From Pseudomonas fulva NBRC 16637 = DSM 17717 (lineage in GTDB: Bacteria > Pseudomonadota > Gammaproteobacteria > Pseudomonadales > Pseudomonadaceae): a DNA stretch of 64,000 nucleotides. The position numbers were made by a program, and so were the translations under genes. The stretch is taken from positions 124,001-188,000 of the forward strand of contig NZ_BBIQ01000004.1 in the NCBI RefSeq assembly GCF_000730565.1, read 5' to 3'. The notes beneath the pieces were generated by a model, which searched no databases, was not told the DNA's origin, and saw nothing but the letters and a program-made list of their open reading frames with translations. Shown piece by piece: positions 62,230 through 64,000 of the stretch; within the stretch, counting starts at the first letter, position 1; each line of letters opens with the position of its first letter.

Positions 62230-63849
62230 TCAGAAGATGTAGTCGGTAGTCAGGAAACTCGACCGTCGATTACGGATGATGTCACTGAACAAGGCCTTGT
62301 TGTCGTCCTGGAAGCGCGTGGCCACCAGGGTGCGTATGGAAAAGACCCGCAGGGCATCGTGCACCGACAGGGTGCCCTCGGCGCTGTTTTTGCGGCCATT
62401 GAACGGATAGGTGTCCGGGCCTCGCTGGCATTGGGTGTTGATGTTGATGCGACCGACCTGGTTGGCGAAGATGTCGATCAGGCTGCCGACGGTGGCAGGG
62501 TCGCTGCCGAACAGGCTCAACTGCTGGCCATAGTCCGAGTCCAGGACGTAGTCGATGACCGTCTGCAGATCGCGGTAGGGGACGATCGGCACGACTGGCC
62601 CGAACTGTTCTTCCTGGTACACGCGCATCTGCGCCGACACCGGATACAACAGGGCGGGGTAGAAGAACGAACCCCGGCTGCGGCCCCCGTGCTCGTTGAT
62701 CACCCGTGCTCCCTTGGCGGTCGCATCGTGCACCAGGCCGTCGAGGTAATCGATCTTCCCGGGTTCGGGCAGCGGTGTCAGGGCGACGCCTGGCTCCCAG
62801 GGCATGCCCGGCTTGAGGGTGGCGAGCTTGCGCGTGAACTTGTCCAGAAATGCATCGGCCACATCTTCATGGACGAACAGAATCTTGAGCGCCGTGCAAC
62901 GCTGGCCGTTGAACGACAGGGCGCCCGTCAGAGCCTGGTCGACGGCGTTGTCCAAGTCGACCTGAGGCAACACAATGCCGGGGTTCTTCGCGTCCAGGCC
63001 CAGTGCCGCGCGCAGCCGATGTGGTCGTGGGTGCAGCTTTTTGAGGTCGCTGGCAGCCTTGTGGGTGCCGATGAAGGCGAAGACGTCGATCTTGCCGCTG
63101 GCCATCACTGCGCTGACTGTCTCACGCCCCTTGCCGTAGATGACATTGATGACACCGGGCGGGAAGCTGTCGCGGAAGGCTTCGAGCAGCGGGCGGATCA
63201 GCAAAACGCCGAACTTGGCGGGCTTGAACACCACGGTGTTGCCCATGATCAAGGCCGGTATCAGGGTGGTGAAGGTTTCGTTGAGAGGGTAGTTGTACGG
63301 GCCCATGCACAGCGCCACGCCCAACGGCGCGCGGCGTATCTGGCCCAGGGTGCCCTGTTCGAGTTCGAAGCGGCTGGAGCGTCTGTCCAGGTCCTTGAGG
63401 GCATTGATGGTTTCGGTGATGTAGTCGCAGGTGCGGTCGAATTCCTTTTCCGAATCCGCGAGGTTCTTGCCGATTTCCCACATCAGGAGCTTGACCACGG
63501 CCTGGCGCTGCTCGCGCATGCGTGCCAGGAAGGCCTCCACATGGCCGATGCGCTCTGCCACGCGCATGTTCGGCCATGCACCGCGCCCCTTGTCATAAGC
63601 TTGAACCGCAGCATCCAGTGCGGTCATGGCCGTGTCGGCGTCCAGCAGCGGTGCGTGGCCCAGCACCACCTGTTGCTCCTGGCCGTTGTCCTTTAGCCAA
63701 ATGGGGCTACGGACTGTGGCCAACGGCCCGTCCCAATGGCGCAGTTCACCGCCCACGAGGTAGTCACGTTGTTCAAGGGGAGCCCCCAGTTGCCACGCTG
63801 GAGGTACGTCGGCGGCGTTGGGGTAAAGGTTGTCGAGCAAGGATTCCAT
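62230..63849 (-). CDS. gapN: GapN-like NADP-dependent glyceraldehyde-3-phosphate dehydrogenase (ALDH family)
   Basis: 539 residues from ATG 63849; the longer frame to 63942 adds a basic, unconserved tail. ALDH superfamily: GPYNYPLNETFTTLIPALIMGNTVVFKPAKFG (Asn186 region and cofactor Lys), and the catalytic Cys318 in FNGQRCTALK, the wording of non-phosphorylating GAPDH. The general-base motif that normally reads LELGGK is here LGLDAK (283-288), so the Glu is replaced by Gly284. The protein ends ...FLTTDYIF. It would oxidise G3P to 3-phosphoglycerate with NADP, or be a related aldehyde enzyme. Past 63850 to the window end I see no supportable gene. Confidence 0.8.
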   Translation of the reverse strand: MESLLDNLYPNAADVPPAWQLGAPLEQRDYLVGGELRHWDGPLATVRSPIWLKDNGQEQQVVLGHAPLLDADTAMTALDAAVQAYDKGRGAWPNMRVAERIGHVEAFLARMREQRQAVVKLLMWEIGKNLADSEKEFDRTCDYITETINALKDLDRRSSRFELEQGTLGQIRRAPLGVALCMGPYNYPLNETFTTLIPALIMGNTVVFKPAKFGVLLIRPLLEAFRDSFPPGVINVIYGKGRETVSAVMASGKIDVFAFIGTHKAASDLKKLHPRPHRLRAALGLDAKNPGIVLPQVDLDNAVDQALTGALSFNGQRCTALKILFVHEDVADAFLDKFTRKLATLKPGMPWEPGVALTPLPEPGKIDYLDGLVHDATAKGARVINEHGGRSRGSFFYPALLYPVSAQMRVYQEEQFGPVVPIVPYRDLQTVIDYVLDSDYGQQLSLFGSDPATVGSLIDIFANQVGRININTQCQRGPDTYPFNGRKNSAEGTLSVHDALRVFSIRTLVATRFQDDNKALFSDIIRNRRSSFLTTDYIF

Positions 63850-64000
63850 GAAACTGCACCTCACAGTGGCCGGGAAGGGTTTAGCACAGTGAAACGGTTC
63901 AGCGACGAGCATGCGCCTGAGGCGACCAGAATACCAGCGCACAGCAAGCGCTTGAGCAGTGCGCCGGTCGCCCGGCGCCTGATCAGGGTGTCACAGCTCG

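Overview
The window reads as a chromosomal segment of a Pseudomonas of the P. putida group. The grounds are uniformly GC-rich genes, typical Pseudomonas families throughout, a P. putida-style REP-like repeat near 1.35 kb, and a locus at 16.7-17.1 kb whose position (between an mgtC-type gene and mvaB), sigma-54 promoter and A-rich motifs match the CrcY small RNA of P. putida. No prophage, insertion sequence, CRISPR array, rRNA or tRNA was seen.

Layout. 0-1.3 kb: 3' end of a DHA2-type MFS exporter. 1.4-9.3 kb: an orphan type VI secretion island on the minus strand (frameshifted tssL/dotU, vgrG, DUF4123 adaptor, VasX/BTH_I2691-like membrane effector, small membrane partner), with translationally coupled genes. 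9.8-15.5 kb: an SDR oxidoreductase, a hybrid histidine kinase, a MocR regulator and ccoG. 16-18.6 kb: mgtC-like gene, CrcY, mvaB and a MerR/LiuR-type regulator with its operator. 18.7-33.3 kb: a mosaic of single metabolic and transport genes (ggt, sodC, allE, an LLM monooxygenase with an orphan ABC binding protein, a GlxA regulator, RidA, an EamA exporter, a TorF porin, ilvE, an ABC-F ATPase).

33.6-40.4 kb: a cobalamin-riboswitch-headed operon cobW-cobN-chlI/chlD. The AAA+ subunit and the VWA extension appear joined by a -1 programmed ribosomal frameshift at an A AAA AAG heptamer. 41-50 kb: a sigma-54-dependent activator, rlhA, an orphan Rhs-tip gene, RidA, a TrmK-like methyltransferase, a LysR regulator, and an acyl-CoA dehydrogenase/3-hydroxyisobutyryl-CoA hydrolase pair. 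50.2-51.4 kb: two tandem copies of a long structured leader. The second precedes a DUF6124 gene and the first has lost its gene. In both, one segment can pair either with an upstream segment or with the Shine-Dalgarno region, and the pairing covaries between copies. This is the best candidate for an undescribed system here.

51.5-64 kb: mobA; an RND efflux operon divergent from a two-component system and a PACE exporter; an ilvA gene behind a classic Ile-codon attenuator; a zinc-knuckle-like protein of unknown function; and a GapN-like aldehyde dehydrogenase lacking the usual catalytic glutamate.

Links between parts: ilvE and ilvA serve branched-chain amino acid synthesis, while mvaB, the acyl-CoA dehydrogenase and the Hibch-like hydrolase serve leucine/valine breakdown. 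CrcY would tie the region to CbrAB carbon catabolite control. All family assignments come from reading the sequences; no database search was run.
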